From a virus, in IMG/VR virus record IMGVR_UViG_3300012178_000001, positions 28,495-92,494 of that record: DNA of 64,000 nt. One strand, 5' to 3'. The notes beneath the pieces are model-generated. The model was not told the origin of the DNA. It worked only from the letters and a program-made list of their open reading frames with translations, and made no database searches. Shown piece after piece: positions 51,925 to 62,614 of this stretch (position 1 is the first letter of the stretch; each line of letters opens with the position of its first letter). Both the position numbers and the translations under genes were made by a program.

Positions 51925-54711
51925 TTATAACACCTCCCCAGTGTGTAATCCATTTGTTTTTATACCATCATTACTCATATTAGTTAATTCATTGGTTTCT
52001 GGTAATGTTCTTACATATATCTGTAATGACTGCCACTCTCTAGGTGTTAATTCATATTCACCAGATTCTCTAAAGTCGTTAGCTTCAGCATGTGAATTTT
52101 CAAAATAATCATTGTCTCCATAGAATGTAAACCAATCATTCTTAATAACACTAGAGGGTGTCGCCCCCATATACATACTTGGATTTGTTATTCCACCTAC
52201 ATATATTGGTGAATCAAATCTACGCCAACTATTCCCGTAACCCCAGAATAATGTATTGTTGGATGTAAAACCAACATCTTGAACTTCATCAAGTCCATGA
52301 AATTTAATTTGAGGGTAACTCCCATCACTCTGTGTGAATAACCAGTGTATATAAAATTTTATATTCTCTTTTAGTATGGCACGTTCAGTAGTAGTGGCTA
52401 TAGTGTATATATCTCTTGCATACTTATGAACTAACATCATTTGGTCAAATTCTACATTCCACCTATTAAAATTTTCATATTCCGCATCAAATGTATTTGA
52501 AGCCATTTCAGTTGCTATTCCATCATATACTAATGTCCATTCAGTGGGTCTAGTTTCTATACTACTTACTTTAACCACACCATTATTATTTATATTGAAA
52601 TTTTGATATAATAGTTTTTCAACTTCTAAGTCATTAAGCTTTCTATCATATATTGATATATTTTTAAATATACCACCCCAATATCCATTAATTATTAATT
52701 TATCAAAGTTTAAGTTAGATAAACCCACATCAGTTGATGGATCTCTAGGAATACTCCATGTGGTATCTTGTCCATCCTGACTCACAGCTCTTAGAACACC
52801 AGTGTTACCAGTCTTAGTAAATACAAATTTACAAGGAATATTGGGTAAAGATCTGAATTCCTCATGAACATTATGACTACTTCCATCAAATGCGTTACCA
52901 TCAAAATATGGTGCGTTGTTATAATTCCTAAAGACTAAGTTTGGACTAGTTGAACTCTCTATATAGAACATCTGTTGTCCATTAGTTATATTATCTGAGT
53001 CTGAGTTAGGTATAAAGTCAAAACTAAAGCTAAAATCCCCATCACCCATATCTACATCTATCTTGAATTCCGAATTTACCTTATTCTGATTACTAAACCA
53101 TGTTGCATGATCTAATTTCTGAGTTTGTGGCATGACAACATCTATCGTTCTAACATTTGAGTCCTTGGAATATAAATACATTTTATATGTACTTATGAAC
53201 TCTGTCATTCCTACATCTGCAGGTTTAAATGTATGAGTATATAGTTTCCATTCATCACTGTTTATAGTTATGACATTTGATGAATCGACTCTAGAACCTG
53301 AACTATTAATCCCTTGCACATTTAGGTTTACATCAACATCTCCAGGGTCATTAGTTTTAGCCCAAACACTCTGGGTGTAATATGAATTGGGATCTATAGT
53401 ACTATAACCCTCATATGTAGGTCTAATTAAAGTCCCTCTATAATCTCCACTACTGACTACACGTCTCATACCTTTAATACCAAACTCAGTATCTATAATA
53501 CTATGATTCACATATCCATTATTAGGGTCATTGCTAAGAATCCATGAAGAAGGGTCAGTACCATTAGTAACCATATTAAAACCACCACGGTCTATAGGTA
53601 ATCCCTTAAATTGTGTTTGTGTTGGTAATATGCATGATGTATGAGCTTCATTATTAGCAACGTTACTTAATACCTCAGTTATTGCATTCCCTTCACCTGA
53701 ACCTACAAAACCAACACAAATATATGACTTTCTGGATGTCCATTCCAGCTTATCTGAAGAACCACCACAATATTTTATAGCACTAGCCATTCCACTTGTA
53801 TATTTCTCAGGTGCATGACTACCACCAATTATAACAACATGATGTGATTCTAAATCATTTATAGTGTTTACAAATGCTTGTGCTTCTGCTGTTGTATCAG
53901 CATACACGTCAAAGCAGACTAATTTACTACTTAGTATTTTATTAGCACCATAATGATTAAACTCAGTATTAGAAAGAAATCTACAGGCTTTACTATCCCA
54001 TACCATTAAATTCCAGTCTCTATCAAAATTCTCTACCCTACTACCACCAATCCATACACCATCTTTAGTTTCTTGAGTGTAAGGTTGTGTCCATATATCT
54101 ATTTCATGCTGAATTAGGAATGGGCTAAATGAACTAACTCTAGGATTTCTAGATATACCATCTAATAATCTTCCACCATTTTCTCGTTTAACTATATTTA
54201 TATCTGGTATATACTCCTGCTCATTAAATATCACTCTATCTATTTTACCATCAATAATTATATATGTTTTATAAGGAGTACTTAAGTGACCTACAGTATA
54301 CCACTTATTTAACTCTAATTTTTGAATAGATGCATGATATCCATTGCTTATTTTAGCATACTCATAAACACTCACTTTTCCACTACTGTCAACAGACAAA
54401 TACACATTTGATATACCTTGTGTTTCAGGACCACTAGCCCATAGAAAACTATATCTTTCACTAGGGTATGAATTTAAGTACACTTCACTCTCTAGGTATA
54501 TAGTATCCATTAAACCTGTTTTAAAGGTACTCCTTTCAGTCTCTGGAAAGTCACCATCCCATGAAAATACATCACCACAGTTAATAGAGTTTGCATTAAT
54601 ATCCAATGGAAGATGCATCACTAGACCATCATCTATAGATGAACTTCTTGTATCTATGGATTCCTTGACATCTAGTTCTCCATTATTAGTTATTCTAGCT
54701 AATTCTTCCAT
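51925..54711 (-). CDS. Tail-fibre protein with ILEI-like and LamG-like domains
   Basis: A 928-aa protein. After an N-terminal LamG-like domain (~30-190), residues ~235-350 resemble an interleukin-like EMT inducer (ILEI/FAM3) domain: VCFDVYADTTAEAQAFVNTI, HHVVIIGGSHAPE, SAIKYCGGSSDKL, SRKSYICVGFVGSGEG. A carbohydrate-binding-like region (~370-530) and a second LamG-like domain (~535-690) follow. The last ~200 residues include RPTEWTLVYDG and a C-terminal REWQSLQIYVRTLPETN. ILEI domains occur in some phage tail proteins but their ligand is unclear. Function as a fibre is inferred from location and modules. Confidence 0.68.
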   Translation of the reverse strand: MEELARITNNGELDVKESIDTRSSSIDDGLVMHLPLDINANSINCGDVFSWDGDFPETERSTFKTGLMDTIYLESEVYLNSYPSERYSFLWASGPETQGISNVYLSVDSSGKVSVYEYAKISNGYHASIQKLELNKWYTVGHLSTPYKTYIIIDGKIDRVIFNEQEYIPDINIVKRENGGRLLDGISRNPRVSSFSPFLIQHEIDIWTQPYTQETKDGVWIGGSRVENFDRDWNLMVWDSKACRFLSNTEFNHYGANKILSSKLVCFDVYADTTAEAQAFVNTINDLESHHVVIIGGSHAPEKYTSGMASAIKYCGGSSDKLEWTSRKSYICVGFVGSGEGNAITEVLSNVANNEAHTSCILPTQTQFKGLPIDRGGFNMVTNGTDPSSWILSNDPNNGYVNHSIIDTEFGIKGMRRVVSSGDYRGTLIRPTYEGYSTIDPNSYYTQSVWAKTNDPGDVDVNLNVQGINSSGSRVDSSNVITINSDEWKLYTHTFKPADVGMTEFISTYKMYLYSKDSNVRTIDVVMPQTQKLDHATWFSNQNKVNSEFKIDVDMGDGDFSFSFDFIPNSDSDNITNGQQMFYIESSTSPNLVFRNYNNAPYFDGNAFDGSSHNVHEEFRSLPNIPCKFVFTKTGNTGVLRAVSQDGQDTTWSIPRDPSTDVGLSNLNFDKLIINGYWGGIFKNISIYDRKLNDLEVEKLLYQNFNINNNGVVKVSSIETRPTEWTLVYDGIATEMASNTFDAEYENFNRWNVEFDQMMLVHKYARDIYTIATTTERAILKENIKFYIHWLFTQSDGSYPQIKFHGLDEVQDVGFTSNNTLFWGYGNSWRRFDSPIYVGGITNPSMYMGATPSSVIKNDWFTFYGDNDYFENSHAEANDFRESGEYELTPREWQSLQIYVRTLPETNELTNMSNDGIKTNGLHTGEVL

Positions 54712-54728
54712 AATTCACCTCTTAAATT

Positions 54729-56165
54729 TTATCCGTTAAAAAATCCTAAACTACCGTCTGCATTTTCTTTTATAGTCCAACTACCAGTACCAAATCCACC
54801 GTCAGCACTCAATTTACCAGTAGTTGATTCATCCCCCGTATTATTTAAAAATCTACCATCTGCTTCGGTTTCTGTATAGTATTGAGAGTTATGTGTGTGA
54901 CTATCATTAGCCACCGTTACAGTCAATGTACCACCTGCTAAATCAGTCAATGTAAGACTACCTGATGCATCTCCACCTAATGTTATAGTTGGATCTGGTT
55001 TATTAGTTGCATTATTCCAATCTCTATAATAAGAACCATGTTGACCGTCTAATAAATCACTATCATCTGCAGTAGCATTAATTCCCAAGTACTCAGTATC
55101 ATGATTATGTGCTGTTGAACTTTTACCATTTAATGCAGTCTGTAAACCATCAACATTAGCAATCGTATGATTATGACTATCATCCGCAACAGTTGCAGTT
55201 AATGTACCACTTGCTAGATTAGTTAATGTTATATTACCTGACAAGTCACCACCTAAGGTTATAGTTGGGTCGGGTTTATTAGTAGCATTATTCCAGTCTA
55301 AATAATGAGAACCATGTTGCCCGTCTAGTAGATCAGCATCTAGTCCACTAGCAGAACCATCAACATTCTTTAATCCAGTAAGTATATCACTGTCTGCCAT
55401 TGTTGCATTATCTATATTAGTTTGCAATGTGTTTAGTTCAGTCTGTAGACCGTCAATATTACCAATAATATGATTATGACTATCATCAGATACCGTAGCA
55501 GTTAATGTACCACCTGCTAGGTTTGTTAATGTTATATTACCTGACAAGTCCCCACCCAATGTTATAGTTGGATCTGGTTTATTAGTTGCATACGTCCAGT
55601 CTCTATAGTAAGAACCATGTTGACCGTCTAATAAGTCAGCATCTAATCCACTAGTAGAACCATCAACATTCTTTAATCCATTCAATATGTCACTATCTGC
55701 CATTGTTGCATTATCTATATTGGTCTGCAATGTATTTAACTCTGTTTGTAAACCATCAACATTACTTATAATATGATTATGGCTATCATCCCCTACAACG
55801 CCAGTTATAGTTACATTACTAGTACCATCAAATGATACACTACCAGATATATCACCGTCTAATGATATAGTCCTAGCAGTATTTAATCTAGTAGCAGATA
55901 CAGCATTATCATTAGCTCCTAAGAATGCACTAGCATGCTGACCGTCTAATAAGTCAGCATCTAATCCACTACCAGAACCATCTACTTTTTTTACTTCCGT
56001 TAATATAGCATTTGAACCTATTTGTGATGCAGTTACAGAATGTGGATTATCTACTCTCTCAGGATGATTTTTTATATAATCTTCAAGATTATTTATACCA
56101 CCAAGTTTTAATCTACCCGTAACAATTAGCTCACCATATGTTATCGTTGATCCTAATTTTGCCAT
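54729..56165 (-). CDS. Repeat-built tail-fibre protein
   Basis: A 478-aa protein of tandem units. Each unit has a LDGQH core (SGLDADLLDGQHASAF, SGLDADLLDGQHGSYY, SGLDADLLDGQHGSHY, DDSDLLDGQHGSYY), then NKPDPTITLGGDLSG, an LTNLAGGTLTATV strand and DDSHNHI. Three to four copies lie at ~75-440, with near-identical DNA between copies. The N-terminus (MAKLGSTITYGELIVTG) matches the attachment segment of the capped fibres; the C-terminus (FGTGSWTIKENADGSLGFFNG) is a different tip. Probably a trimeric shaft. Confidence 0.75.
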   Translation of the reverse strand: MAKLGSTITYGELIVTGRLKLGGINNLEDYIKNHPERVDNPHSVTASQIGSNAILTEVKKVDGSGSGLDADLLDGQHASAFLGANDNAVSATRLNTARTISLDGDISGSVSFDGTSNVTITGVVGDDSHNHIISNVDGLQTELNTLQTNIDNATMADSDILNGLKNVDGSTSGLDADLLDGQHGSYYRDWTYATNKPDPTITLGGDLSGNITLTNLAGGTLTATVSDDSHNHIIGNIDGLQTELNTLQTNIDNATMADSDILTGLKNVDGSASGLDADLLDGQHGSHYLDWNNATNKPDPTITLGGDLSGNITLTNLASGTLTATVADDSHNHTIANVDGLQTALNGKSSTAHNHDTEYLGINATADDSDLLDGQHGSYYRDWNNATNKPDPTITLGGDASGSLTLTDLAGGTLTVTVANDSHTHNSQYYTETEADGRFLNNTGDESTTGKLSADGGFGTGSWTIKENADGSLGFFNG

Positions 56166-59100
56166 TATATATTCACCTCACTTAATTCGCCTTTAGTATA
56201 GACTTGTCCGTCTAATGTCTCAATGTAGTTATCATTAGAATCTTTTCTACCTAAATCATAATTTATCTTTACTTCATTATCTGTTAATGCTCTATTGTAT
56301 ATTCTAACATCTTGAAATGAACCATCCCAATTATACGAATCACCGCTCACAGTTCCCGCTCCAACTAATAAATTTGAATTTAATGGGGGTGAATATGATG
56401 TTGTATTACCTGAAATAATATTACCATCCCATATTCCAAAACAGTTAACTCCATCAAATACTTGCCCCACCATATGCCAGTTAGTATCATTCCAATCTAT
56501 AGTGCAGTCTCTATATTCATTTTCACAATGAACTCTAAGCATATCATTTCTCGCCCATAGACCTGGATTCCATGTTGTACCTGAACCGAGAATTAAGTTA
56601 TTTCTACCTGTCCCTATTAGTGTATTTGCTCTAACCCAAAATATAATAGTGTACTGCTCGCTTGGATTTGGAGTAAATGGTAAAGTTATACTATCATTGC
56701 TTCCATCGAAGTAATAAGCCTTTTGACCTAACCCGCTAGTAATAGTTGCACCATTATTTATACCATCATTTCCCTTTCCACTATAATCTAGTGTATCTCC
56801 ATCTAGTTTCCAGTAACCTACTAATCCATCTGTTACACCTATTTCATTAGATGCTTCTGTTCCCTTAATTCCATTAGGGGTTAATACGTTTTCCCCGTAT
56901 ACAAATCCGTCTAATAACATTGGATCTTCTCTATAATCTTTAGTAAATGGGGTAGGATAATTCCTTTCCTCTAGTTGTATTGCACACCAGCTTAATTCTA
57001 CTGGAAGGTTGTCATCTGTATACATTATACTTCGAATATAATAGTCTCCATGATCTGTACTATTTGTTGTAAAAGTATAACTATATCTAGACCACTCAGT
57101 TGTAATAGTTTGTCCACTCATTGTTATATAATAATTGTCACTCAATCTATTTAAGGATATCCAATATTCATTAACCAACAATTCTCTACTTGCTTTTGAA
57201 TATACACTAATTGTATATGTTGTATTCGACTTTATATAGATGGGTCCATTTTCATTTTTATATGAACCACCTGAACCACCAACCGTTTTTATCATTTTTC
57301 TATAAGGCATGTTCATGTAGCCACCACTCTCTAAGTAAGTGACCTCAGCATAGTCTCCACCCCAATTAAAAGTAGAATAGACATTTCCATATATTTTATC
57401 TGAATAAAGAGGATGCTTCACTAAATTAACTGCAAATTCTACATTTTCTACTAATGTATGTGAGTTATAATTACCCTCACTATCCATAGTGGCTATCTGT
57501 TGGTACATTGAAGATATATCGTCTTGAGATAATGCACTTGTGTATAACCTAGTATCTGTCTGAGTACCATTACCATACTCACTAGAATGATTTTGTATTC
57601 TAAATTTAGTTTCTTCGATTAGTCTAGGTGTTGTAATACTACTATCAGTATTAACTAATACACCATTTATATATATTTTAATAGAATTCCCATCATACAC
57701 ATACGCTATAAATACCCAATCACCTATAACTAAAGGATTATTAACATCTACACTCTGAGTTCTAAATGAATTACCTGCATAAAAATATGGGTACCCAGAT
57801 TGATCTATCTTACATGAAAAATCTTCTTGAAGTATTGCTGAAAAGAAATGTGTGTAATCACTAAATGAAGATGGCTTATACCATGTTACTAATGAAAAAT
57901 CATTGTACCCTAACTTTATAGTATCCTTAGTCTCTATAAAGCTACTTGAGCCATCAAAATAATATGAACCACTTCCAAATAATGTATCATTGGTCCACTC
58001 AGGTGTAGTATCTATATTAACTATACCATCATTTCCTTGACCGCTACAATCACTTATAATTCCGTAATCTCTAATGCCATTTACGAATGGAGTTGCATGG
58101 TCTTTTACCTCTAATTGAATATCACTAACTTTAAAGTATGAACCTATTCGCTCAGGTGAATCAGCACTTGTAATATATAAATGTATAAATGTTATAGACT
58201 CACTAGTGTTATTAGTGTAAGTCCAACTAATTTTACTCATAGATTCCCTTGTTGCATATCCTGAACCAACTGAGATAGTAGTATTTGTATCATCAGTACT
58301 ACCATATATATGAAGCCTTATACCACCAGATTTAATTTCAGTTGACTGTTCATGTAAGAAACACGATAGTGTCACTTTCTCTCCAACACCCACGGATACA
58401 GTTTTATTAAGATTTACATCACTACTTGATAAGGTTATATTATTATCACCAGATGCAATTCTTTCAACTCGAACAGCGTTATCGCTATCTAGACCTTCGC
58501 CCTCTAGTAATGTATATGATGTCCCAGCAAACGAATCACCAAAGCCAGATGGACGCCAATTAGTTAGTGTTGTCAGTGGGTTAGTTAATAGGTTCTCAGT
58601 AGGCTCTACAAAGTTATCAAACTTATAATGTAATATCTTAGCTTTAGATAACTCATTTATCTCATCAGAGGATATCATACTATCATATATTCTAACATCT
58701 TCTAATTTACCATTAAAGAGTTGTGAAGGTGCCAGACCCCCATCATACTCTTGACCTAATGTGAATGTGTCATCTATATTCACAGTAGTTAAATTACCCT
58801 CAACTAAATTAGTTTGTCTTCCGTCCACATATTGATAAATTCTGTTATTATCTATATCAACATTTATAGAAATATGATGCCATTCTCCATCATTATATAA
58901 TGATGGTGTAGTAACATGACCCAGTGTGCCAGTATACAAATCTATTTTCCCATTAAGAATGCCAAATAATAAAGAGTTACCACCACTTGCAGTATTAAAC
59001 GATACTGTATGTAGAGATAATGCCGTAGTAAAATTAATCCAATAACTTATGCCAAAGCTTCTACCAAATACTCTTTTAGATATATCATTAGCTATAATGT

Positions 59101-59575
59101 AATCATCAACACCATCGAATTTTATACATCTGTCTAATTTACCATCTTCCGTAACTGGATTACCTACTGCTTTACCATCGATATTAGATATATCATCTTT
59201 GACATACTTAGTATTAGAATAAAGAGTCACATTATAAATGTGACCCCAATCCGCACTACCCGTATTATGGTAAATTTCAACCTTATTCATATAGTCGTCT
59301 AACATCTCTGGTGGTACTTTCCATTCATTAGTTTCTGTTACACCATTTGTTCCACTAACTGCATCAACTAATAGTACACCATTTATCTTTATATCTATTG
59401 CATTCTCTAGGTCATTCTGATTTATGCTTAAATACGTATCATCTTTACATACATTAGGTACACCTGAAAATTTAAATTCAAATGATTGCCCTGATGTAAT
59501 AATATACCAATCTCCGTCATACGACTCATTGAATTCCTCTACTGAATTTAATCTATATCTTGCTATCATACTCAT
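56165..59575 (-). CDS. Three-module LamG tail-fibre protein
   Basis: A 1136-aa protein. An extra N-terminal beta domain (~1-105; YNVTLYSNTKYV) precedes LamG 1 (~125-305), linker KAKILHYKFDNFVEP, carbohydrate-binding-like region (~325-490), LamG 2 (~500-680; GQGNDGIVN, SIKIYINGVLVN), a second binding-like region (~700-880) and LamG 3 (~905-1110; GLVGYWKLDG, GATITSGLGQKAY, DVRIYNRALTDNEV), ending KGELSEVNI. Same design as 47437-50724. Start overlap and close spacing indicate one transcript with its neighbours. Confidence 0.77.
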   Translation of the reverse strand: MSMIARYRLNSVEEFNESYDGDWYIITSGQSFEFKFSGVPNVCKDDTYLSINQNDLENAIDIKINGVLLVDAVSGTNGVTETNEWKVPPEMLDDYMNKVEIYHNTGSADWGHIYNVTLYSNTKYVKDDISNIDGKAVGNPVTEDGKLDRCIKFDGVDDYIIANDISKRVFGRSFGISYWINFTTALSLHTVSFNTASGGNSLLFGILNGKIDLYTGTLGHVTTPSLYNDGEWHHISINVDIDNNRIYQYVDGRQTNLVEGNLTTVNIDDTFTLGQEYDGGLAPSQLFNGKLEDVRIYDSMISSDEINELSKAKILHYKFDNFVEPTENLLTNPLTTLTNWRPSGFGDSFAGTSYTLLEGEGLDSDNAVRVERIASGDNNITLSSSDVNLNKTVSVGVGEKVTLSCFLHEQSTEIKSGGIRLHIYGSTDDTNTTISVGSGYATRESMSKISWTYTNNTSESITFIHLYITSADSPERIGSYFKVSDIQLEVKDHATPFVNGIRDYGIISDCSGQGNDGIVNIDTTPEWTNDTLFGSGSYYFDGSSSFIETKDTIKLGYNDFSLVTWYKPSSFSDYTHFFSAILQEDFSCKIDQSGYPYFYAGNSFRTQSVDVNNPLVIGDWVFIAYVYDGNSIKIYINGVLVNTDSSITTPRLIEETKFRIQNHSSEYGNGTQTDTRLYTSALSQDDISSMYQQIATMDSEGNYNSHTLVENVEFAVNLVKHPLYSDKIYGNVYSTFNWGGDYAEVTYLESGGYMNMPYRKMIKTVGGSGGSYKNENGPIYIKSNTTYTISVYSKASRELLVNEYWISLNRLSDNYYITMSGQTITTEWSRYSYTFTTNSTDHGDYYIRSIMYTDDNLPVELSWCAIQLEERNYPTPFTKDYREDPMLLDGFVYGENVLTPNGIKGTEASNEIGVTDGLVGYWKLDGDTLDYSGKGNDGINNGATITSGLGQKAYYFDGSNDSITLPFTPNPSEQYTIIFWVRANTLIGTGRNNLILGSGTTWNPGLWARNDMLRVHCENEYRDCTIDWNDTNWHMVGQVFDGVNCFGIWDGNIISGNTTSYSPPLNSNLLVGAGTVSGDSYNWDGSFQDVRIYNRALTDNEVKINYDLGRKDSNDNYIETLDGQVYTKGELSEVNI

Positions 59576-59587
59576 TTATTATTTCAC

Positions 59588-62494
59588 CTACCCCAAATAT
59601 TTAAATCTAAGTGTATCAGTTGCACTATCATCAACCATTCTATAGTTACCTACATTATAACCATTATTTGCTACCATAGTTCCGTTTACTGTAACATTCT
59701 GTTCAGTAACTATATCTGTATCAGTTCTTATAAAGTTACTTGCATGTAAACCATCTAGTAAATCTGCATTAACTCCACTTCCAATACCATCAACAGACTT
59801 AAGTTTATTTAATACATCACTTGCAGTGTAAATACTACTATTAAGCTTAGCATCTAATGATGATTGTAAATTATCTATATTACCTATAGTATGATTGTGA
59901 CTATCATCACTAACTGTTGCACTTAATGTCACATTAGAAGAACCATCAAATGATATTGAACCTGATAAATCTCCACCTAATGATATAGTTCTAGCAGTAT
60001 TTAATTTAGATGCACTAACTGCGTTACTATTAGAGTCTAACTTACCGTCTAATGCAGTTTGTAAGCCGTCAACGTTACCTATGATATGGTTATGACTATC
60101 ATCAGCAACTGTAGCTGTCAATGTTCCATTACCTAAATCAGTTAATGTAACACTACCACTTAAATCTCCACCTAAAGTAATTGTTGGATCTGGTTTATTA
60201 TTAATATTAGTCCAGTCTATATTTATATTAGCCCAATCAGCATCTGCTTGAATTACCCAACTAGTTCCATCATGAATATATGAATCTCCTGTATCCTTTT
60301 CATATATCTTATCCCCTTCAGAACCAGTAGGTCTAGTATCTGTACTATTTATAACAAATGTATCAGGATTACCTAAATCTGGTATTAGTGATAAAGGTAT
60401 TTTTGCACTATCATCTAATCCAGCATATCCATTAGCTATATTTTTATTTGTATTTAGTTCAAATACTGAAGCATGATTTCCATCTAAGTAATCAGCATCT
60501 AGCCCACTACCTGTGCCATCAACAGTTTTAATTTTAGATAATACATCACTTGCAGTATATACAGATGAATTCAATTTACTATCTAATGCATTTTGTAAAC
60601 CATCAACATTACTTATAATGTGATTATGACTATCATCATTTACAGTTATTGTATAAGTACCACCTGTAAGGTTAGTCATTGTTATACTACCAGTTACATC
60701 ACCGTCTAAAGTAAGTGTTGGATCTGGTTTATTAGTTGTATTAGTCCAATCTAAATAATATGCACTATTGTTATTATCTAATAACGTACTATTATCTGCA
60801 GTTGCATTTATACCCAAGAACTTATTATCTGATTCTATCTCTGTATAATATCTAGTATCATGTATATGACTATCATCGGCAACTGTTACATCAAAAGTTA
60901 TATTTTCACTACCGTCAATATTAATAGAACTACTTATATCACTAGTAACACTTCCAGACACATCACCAGTTAAGTTTATATTTATTGGTGACTCTAGTTT
61001 AGTAGTAGTTGCAGAATTACCTGTGATACTAGAACTTATAGTATTTGGTAAATATACATCACTAATTGTTCCACTATTTATATTAGTAGCATTAAGATAA
61101 TAACTTGGTAAATTATTACCTAGTAAATCACTATTATCTGAGGTTGCATTTATACCTAGAAACCTACTATCTGATTCAGTTTCAGTGTAGTATCTCGTAT
61201 CATGTGTATGACTATCATCAGCAACTGTTATATCTAAAGTTACATCTTCATCACCATCTATATAGTTCATTCCACTAATATCACCTGATAATACACCTGA
61301 TACATCTCCAGTGAGAGTTATAGCAAAAGGTGTCTCTAGTTTAGTAGTAGTTGCAGAGTTTCCAGTAATATCAGATGTTATACTACTTGGTAAATGGTCA
61401 TTACTAATTGTTCCACTATTTATATTTGTTGCGTCAAGATAATAACTCGGTAAATTATTACCTAATAGCTCACTATCCGTTGCAGTTGCACTTAAACCCA
61501 GAAATCTATTATCAGATTCGGTTTCTGTATAGTATCTCGTATCATGTGTATGACTATCATTTAAAATATTTATGTCTAAAGTTACATTTTCACTACCGTC
61601 AATGATATTTAATCCACTAGTGTCACCAGTTATACTTCCCGTAACATCTCCACCTAAATTTAGATTAAATCCATTTTCTAATTTAGTAGTAGTTGCAGAG
61701 TTACCAGTAATATCAGAAGTTATAGTATCTGGTAAGTGGGTATCAGGTATTGTACCACTATTTATATTAGTAGCATTAGTATAGAATGAACCTTCTTCTC
61801 CGTCTAATAAATCACTATCTATACCGCTACCTACTCCATCTACAATTTTCAGTTTACCTAGTATATTTGATGGAGAATTTACTTCACTTATTGATTGCAC
61901 TAGATTAGCCTTATTAGTTGTATTTAGGTTAGTTAGTGTTCCTATATTACTAGTATTTGAATCCACATCAGAACTTAAAGTGGTGAAATTGTTATTCTGT
62001 AATAAGTTTAAACTTAATGTTACAGTTCCATCACCGTTTTCCAAATAATTTATATCATTAGCTACTGGTAGATATGTATTTCTTATGGTTTCTTTTATTT
62101 GTTCTTCAGTGTTATGAATATCTGTATTATTTTTATGTGTATCGTATTCATTATGAATTTCATTTATTGAGCTTGTTATATCTGTTGCTACAGTATTTAA
62201 CTCCATATTACCTATTTTAATATCATTATCCTCAATGGATGATGCATTTGTGTTAATTTTAGTCATGTTAGTAGATATATCATCATTATTACCAGTGATT
62301 TCTAATAAGTTAGATGCAATATTATCTTTATTAATATTTATCTCTGTTAAGTTATTAGATATATCCGTATCATTACTATTTATAGAATTTAAGTTACTAG
62401 TTATTAAGTCTGTAACATCAACCTTAAAATCTTGGTGTCCTAACAATTCAAGTATCAAATCCGAAAGATCTATTTGTTCAGCTTTTAATGGCAT
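59588..62494 (-). CDS. Long repeat tail-fibre protein, first gene of the array
   Basis: A 968-aa protein. Residues ~20-130 are heptad-like (NLTEININKDNIASNLLEIT), a probable trimeric coiled coil. Then come four units of ~105 residues (~290-650) built as SATTTKLE, L-x-GDVSG, NYIDG-D-E-D-V-T-L-D, VADDSHTHDTRYYTETES and LLGNNLPSYYLNATNINSGTI. Later there are units with NKPDP, TGSGLDADYLDGNHASVF and GSGVNADLLDGLHASNF. The C-terminus (GTMVANNGYNVGNYRMVDDS) is a distinct tip. It heads the minus-strand fibre unit behind a terminator and promoter-like box. The ATG follows GAAAGGGG. Confidence 0.75.
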   Translation of the reverse strand: MPLKAEQIDLSDLILELLGHQDFKVDVTDLITSNLNSINSNDTDISNNLTEININKDNIASNLLEITGNNDDISTNMTKINTNASSIEDNDIKIGNMELNTVATDITSSINEIHNEYDTHKNNTDIHNTEEQIKETIRNTYLPVANDINYLENGDGTVTLSLNLLQNNNFTTLSSDVDSNTSNIGTLTNLNTTNKANLVQSISEVNSPSNILGKLKIVDGVGSGIDSDLLDGEEGSFYTNATNINSGTIPDTHLPDTITSDITGNSATTTKLENGFNLNLGGDVTGSITGDTSGLNIIDGSENVTLDINILNDSHTHDTRYYTETESDNRFLGLSATATDSELLGNNLPSYYLDATNINSGTISNDHLPSSITSDITGNSATTTKLETPFAITLTGDVSGVLSGDISGMNYIDGDEDVTLDITVADDSHTHDTRYYTETESDSRFLGINATSDNSDLLGNNLPSYYLNATNINSGTISDVYLPNTISSSITGNSATTTKLESPININLTGDVSGSVTSDISSSINIDGSENITFDVTVADDSHIHDTRYYTEIESDNKFLGINATADNSTLLDNNNSAYYLDWTNTTNKPDPTLTLDGDVTGSITMTNLTGGTYTITVNDDSHNHIISNVDGLQNALDSKLNSSVYTASDVLSKIKTVDGTGSGLDADYLDGNHASVFELNTNKNIANGYAGLDDSAKIPLSLIPDLGNPDTFVINSTDTRPTGSEGDKIYEKDTGDSYIHDGTSWVIQADADWANINIDWTNINNKPDPTITLGGDLSGSVTLTDLGNGTLTATVADDSHNHIIGNVDGLQTALDGKLDSNSNAVSASKLNTARTISLGGDLSGSISFDGSSNVTLSATVSDDSHNHTIGNIDNLQSSLDAKLNSSIYTASDVLNKLKSVDGIGSGVNADLLDGLHASNFIRTDTDIVTEQNVTVNGTMVANNGYNVGNYRMVDDSATDTLRFKYLG

Positions 62495-62524
62495 TTTATA
62501 CCCCTTTCTTATAGTTGTCTTAGT

Positions 62525-62536
62525 TAATAAATTGTT
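62525..62536 (-). promoter_or_regulatory. AACA-N6-TW promoter-like box (minus)
   Basis: Minus strand AACA-ATTTAT-TA(A), identical to the box before the holin candidate, 31 nt upstream of the ATG at 62494 and just after a terminator. Confidence 0.58.
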
Positions 62537-62550
62537 AGAATAGATAGAAA

Positions 62551-62584
62551 TTAAAACAACATTGAAAAATCAATGTTGTTTTAA
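62551..62584 (-). terminator. Terminator hairpin
   Basis: TTAAAACAACATTGA pairs perfectly with TCAATGTTGTTTTAA (15 bp, AAAAA-type loop). It ends the minus transcript that enters from the right edge and precedes the fibre-array promoter box. Confidence 0.82.
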
Positions 62585-62614
62585 TATAAGTTGTTATTCA
62601 TAGTATACTGTATT

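Noticed and set aside
54729-62494. CRISPR-like direct repeats
   Set aside because: The repeats are in-frame coding units of fibre proteins, too long and variable for a CRISPR array.
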